A stretch of 64,000 nt of DNA from Lasioglossum baleicum. Lineage: Eukaryota > Arthropoda > Insecta > Hymenoptera > Halictidae. The DNA lies in the NCBI RefSeq assembly GCF_051020765.1, contig NW_027469216.1, positions 288,765-352,764 of the forward strand, read 5' to 3'. How positions within the stretch are numbered: the first letter of the stretch is position 1; every line of letters starts with the position of its first letter. Shown one piece after another: positions 61,601-64,000 of the stretch. The notes under the pieces were generated by a model, which was not told the origin of the DNA, made no database searches, and was given only the letters and a program-made list of their open reading frames with translations. The position numbers and the translations under genes are program-made.

Positions 61601-61727
61601 TCGCGAATTTTTCGCGCGGTAAGCCTTCGTCTCCGCGTCCTCCGTCCGACAAGCCTACTCTCGCCCGCACCCGTCGACCCGTCCTCGAGCTATACGGCGA
61701 CAAAGAAACTTTGATTTTTCACTAATT
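55615..61727 (+). repeat. Block K, copy 1: nine-monomer higher-order repeat (6113 bp)
   Basis: Monomers start at 55615, 56290, 56975, 57650, 58334, 59009, 59693, 60368 and 61043. A dimer is nested inside: 56975+57650 and 58334+59009 match at 1359 bp and share CTCGACGTCGAG plus GTATACCTAAACG, then TTTAAATTAATGG plus CGAATTTACAAG. Units 55615 and 59693 share TATCGGCTTTCC at 4078 bp. Unit 61043 has GGTAGCCCG, ACAATTCCATTC, CCGCGCAAGCG and TTATATTCG, a cluster of private changes. Confidence 0.86.
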
Positions 61728-64000
61728 TGACGTCATCGAGAAAGTTACGGCCAACTGGGAATTAAAGGTATATCGCCTTTCCGAAATTTCCGGGAGCTCG
61801 TCGGGCCTTCGGCCCCGCTCGGCTCGAGGTCGAGGTCGTCGGTAGCGACGATGGTGGCGGGGAGGTGCGCAATTGGTCTGTCATCGCCATCCTCCCCCCC
61901 AACCCCCCCTCACCCTTTAAAATTAATGGAAAATGTAAACCTAAACGTAGAGTCGGATTTGTAACCTCGAAGTTACAAGTCCATTCGCTCAACTATCAAG
62001 GGAGAGTAAACGCGGCGACTGTGGCGGCACTCGCCGCCGATGCGATGTCAGCGTCGCGAAGTTGGCGTTAAATTCGAACGTTTGAATCAGTTATTTTCTT
62101 CCGGGCCCATTTCAGACCTGAACCGTGGAAGCGCCGAAATTCGGGTTTCATTTTTAACGTGGCAGCTTATACCCCCCGAGCGTTAACGACCACTGCCGGT
62201 GGTGGTCGGTAAGTTATCCTCCGCCGAGGTCGACGCGCGTTACCGATGCACACGTAAAAAATTTTCCGCGAATTTTCGCGAATTTTTCGCGCGGTAAGCC
62301 TTCGTCTCCGCGTCCTCCGTCCGACGAACCTACTCTCGCCCGCACCCGTAGACCCGTTCTCGAGCTATACGGCGACAAAGAAACTTTGATTTTTCACTAA
62401 TTTGACGTCATCGAGAAAGTTACGGCCAACTGGGAATTAAAGGTATATCGCCTTTCCGAAATTTCCGGGAGCCCGTCGGGCCTTCGGCCCCGCTCGGCTC
62501 GGTTCGGCTCGAGGTCGAGGTCGTCGGTAGCGACGATGGTGGCGGGGAGGTGCCCAATTAGTCTGTCATCGCCATCATCCTCCCAACCCCCCCTCACCCT
62601 TTAAAATTAATGGAAAATGTAAACCTAAACGTAGAGTCGGATTCGTAACCTCGAAGTTACAAGTCCATTCGCTCAACTATCAAGGGAGAGTAAACGCGGC
62701 GACTGTGGCGGCTCTCGCCACCGATGCGATGTCAGCGTCGCGAAGTTGGCGTTAAATTCGAACGTTTGAATCAGTTATTTTCATTCGGGCCCTTTTCAGC
62801 CCTGAACCGTGGAAGCGCCGAAATTCGGGTTTCATTTTTAACGCGGCAGCTTATACCCCCCGAGCCGTTACCGACCACTGCCGGTGGTGGTCGGTAAGTT
62901 ATCCTCCGCCGAGGTCGACGCGCGTTACCGATGCACACGTAAAAAATTTTCCGCGAATTTTCGCGAATTTTTCGCGCGGTAAGCCTTCGTCTCCGCGTCC
63001 TCCGTCCGACAAGCCTACTCTCGCCCGCACCCGTCGACCCGTTCTCGAGTTATACGGCGACAAAGAAACTTTGATTTTTCACTAATTTGACGTCATCGAG
63101 AAAGTTACGGCCAACTGGGAATTAAAGGTATATCGCCTTTCCGAAATTTCCGGGAGCCCGTCGGGCCTTCGGCCCCGCTCGGCTCGACGTCGAGGTCGTC
63201 GGTAGCGACGATGGTGGCGGGGAGGTGCGCAATTGGTCTGTCATCGCCATCCTCCCCCCCAACCCCCCCTCACCCTTTAAAATTAATGGAAAATGTATAC
63301 CTAAACGTAGAGTCGGATTTGTAACCTCGAAGTTACAAGTCCATTCGCTCAACTATCAAGGGAGAGTAAACGCGGCGACTGTGGCGGCACTCGCCGCCGA
63401 TGCGATGTCAGCGTCGCGAAGTTGGCGTTAAATTCGAACGTTTGAATCAGTTATTTTCTTTCGGGCCCTTTTCAGCCCTGAACCGTGGAAGCGCCGAAAT
63501 TCGGGTTTCATTTTTAACGCGGCAGCTTATACCCCCCGAGCGTTAACGACCACTGCCGGTGGTGGTCGGTAAGTTATCCTCCGCCGAGGTCGACGCGCGT
63601 TACCGATGCACACGTAAAAAATTTTCCGCGAATTTTCGCTAATTTTTCGCGCGGTAAGCCTTCGTCTCCGCGTCCTCCGTCCGACAAGCCTACTCTCGCC
63701 CGCACCCGTCGACCCGTTCTCGAGTTATACGGCGACAAAGAAACTTTGATTTTTCACTAATTTGACGTCATCGAGAAAGTTACGGCCAACTGGGAATTAA
63801 AGGTATATCGCCTTTCCGAAATTTCCGGGAGCCCGTCGGGCCTTCGGCCCCGCTCGGCTCGGCTCGGCTCGAGGTCGAGGTCGTCGGTAGCGACGATGGT
63901 GGCGGGGAGGTGCGCAATTGGTCTGTCATCGCCATCATCCTCCCAACCCCCCCTCACCCTTTAAATTAATGGAAAATGTAAACCTAAACGTAGAGTGGGA
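61728..64000 (+). repeat. Block K, copy 2: start of the nine-monomer repeat, cut by the window end
   Basis: Units at 61728, 62403, 63088 and 63763 (partial, 238 bp) each lie 6113 bp after 55615, 56290, 56975 and 57650. TTCTTCCGGGCCCATTTCAG with AGACCTG near 62097, the GGTTCGG/AATTAGTCTG lineage in 62403, and CTCGACGTCGAG at 63183-63194 confirm the register. Differences exist: 61728 reads TATCGCC where 55615 reads TATCGGC, and 62403 reads GTGCCCAATTAG. The sequence stops in the first part of a monomer. Confidence 0.88.

Larger units (their letters stand above)
1..64000 (+). repeat. Satellite DNA array, ~676-bp monomer, about 94.6 copies
   Basis: Seen directly: the same unit follows itself head to tail across the whole window with no intervening unique sequence and no inversion. 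Measured between successive TGACGTCA anchors, spacing is mostly 673-677 bp or 684-686 bp. The exceptions are 666 bp (four units), 652 bp (two), 678 bp and 682 bp (one each). Copies differ by scattered substitutions, C-run length, a 10-bp gain in a GCTCG repeat, and 10- or 21-bp losses in a TTTTCGCGAA repeat. Unit length and higher-order structure are typical of eukaryotic constitutive heterochromatin. The chromosomal position (centromeric, pericentromeric, subtelomeric or other) cannot be read from sequence. I do not recognise the family by name. Both window edges lie inside monomers, so the array is longer than 64 kb. Confidence 0.99.

Noticed and set aside
1..64000. Open frames of 60-119 codons in nearly every monomer on both strands
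   Set aside because: The plus and minus frames overlap each other in the same bases, shift with C-run length, start at different ATGs from unit to unit, and resemble no protein family I know. They are by-products of a repeated sequence, so no CDS is called.
1..64000. CRISPR array
   Set aside because: Whole ~676-bp units repeat with no unique spacers between short repeats, and there are no cas genes.
1..64000. Ribosomal DNA intergenic spacer or 5S cluster
   Set aside because: No rRNA-like segment occurs anywhere in the unit; a spacer would be expected to meet coding rDNA within 64 kb.
1..64000. CENP-B box
   Set aside because: I looked for TTCG-N4-A-N2-CGGG on both strands of the monomer. 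The best candidate, near GCGCCGAAATTCGGG, keeps the A and CGGG but lacks the TTCG part.
1..64000. Telomeric repeat or telomere-box element (AAACCTAAACG)
   Set aside because: CCTAA occurs once per monomer at this place and is not tandemly repeated, so it is not telomeric DNA.
1..64000. Tandem copies of a transposon (terminal inverted repeats or Helitron ends)
   Set aside because: No terminal inverted repeats, target-site duplications, transposase or reverse transcriptase segments are visible; the short dyads are internal and phase is arbitrary.

Overview
The whole window is one uninterrupted head-to-tail satellite DNA array. I see no unique sequence, no gene, no RNA gene, no identifiable transposon and no CRISPR array. 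The unit is about 676 bp. Using the conserved 8-mer TGACGTCA as the phase anchor, I count 95 anchors, from position 188 to 63763. That gives 94 complete monomers (mean spacing 676.3 bp, range 652-686) plus a partial copy at each end (1-187 and 63763-64000). All copies have the same orientation. The array starts before the window and continues past it.

Organism: no gene allows an assignment. A multi-kilobase tandem satellite with higher-order repeat structure points to a eukaryotic heterochromatic region (pericentromere, centromere, subtelomere, or sex or B chromosome). CpG is abundant and base composition is close to balanced. A genome with heavy germline CpG methylation would be expected to have lost many of these CpGs, so I favour an invertebrate, with Hymenoptera as one weak guess, or another lineage without CpG depletion.

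Layout: 1-6294 is a three-monomer higher-order repeat. 6295-10355 and 10356-16406 are mixed subfamily I/II monomers, including the most deleted unit (652 bp). 16407-18593 shares its distal part with a block near 42 kb. 18594-21130 is a mosaic whose first part matches a block near 9 kb. 21131-26540 and 26541-31950 are two copies of an eight-monomer, 5410-bp repeat, which itself contains a 4062-bp six-monomer periodicity that continues to about 35.3 kb. 35338-39367 repeats the preceding monomers and carries a second copy of the 652-bp unit. 39368-42078 leads into a seven-monomer repeat (42079-46805) and its copy with one extra monomer (46806-52210). 52211-55614 is transitional. 55615-61727 is a nine-monomer, 6113-bp unit whose second copy begins at 61728 and runs off the window.

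Two monomer subfamilies exist. Type II carries ATCGAT in its second half and reads GGATCAG downstream; type I carries GCCGCCGATGCGATG and reads GAATCAG. Both are interspersed up to 38.4 kb; only type I is present after that. Every monomer holds the same set of structural elements: a TGACGTCA palindrome, a GC-rich stem-loop next to a GCTCG microsatellite, a C-run tract able to form a G-quadruplex on the minus strand, an 11-bp-arm dyad, and an A-tract followed by TTTTCGCGAA repeats. The open reading frames found in nearly every unit overlap on both strands and resemble no family I know; I do not call them genes.
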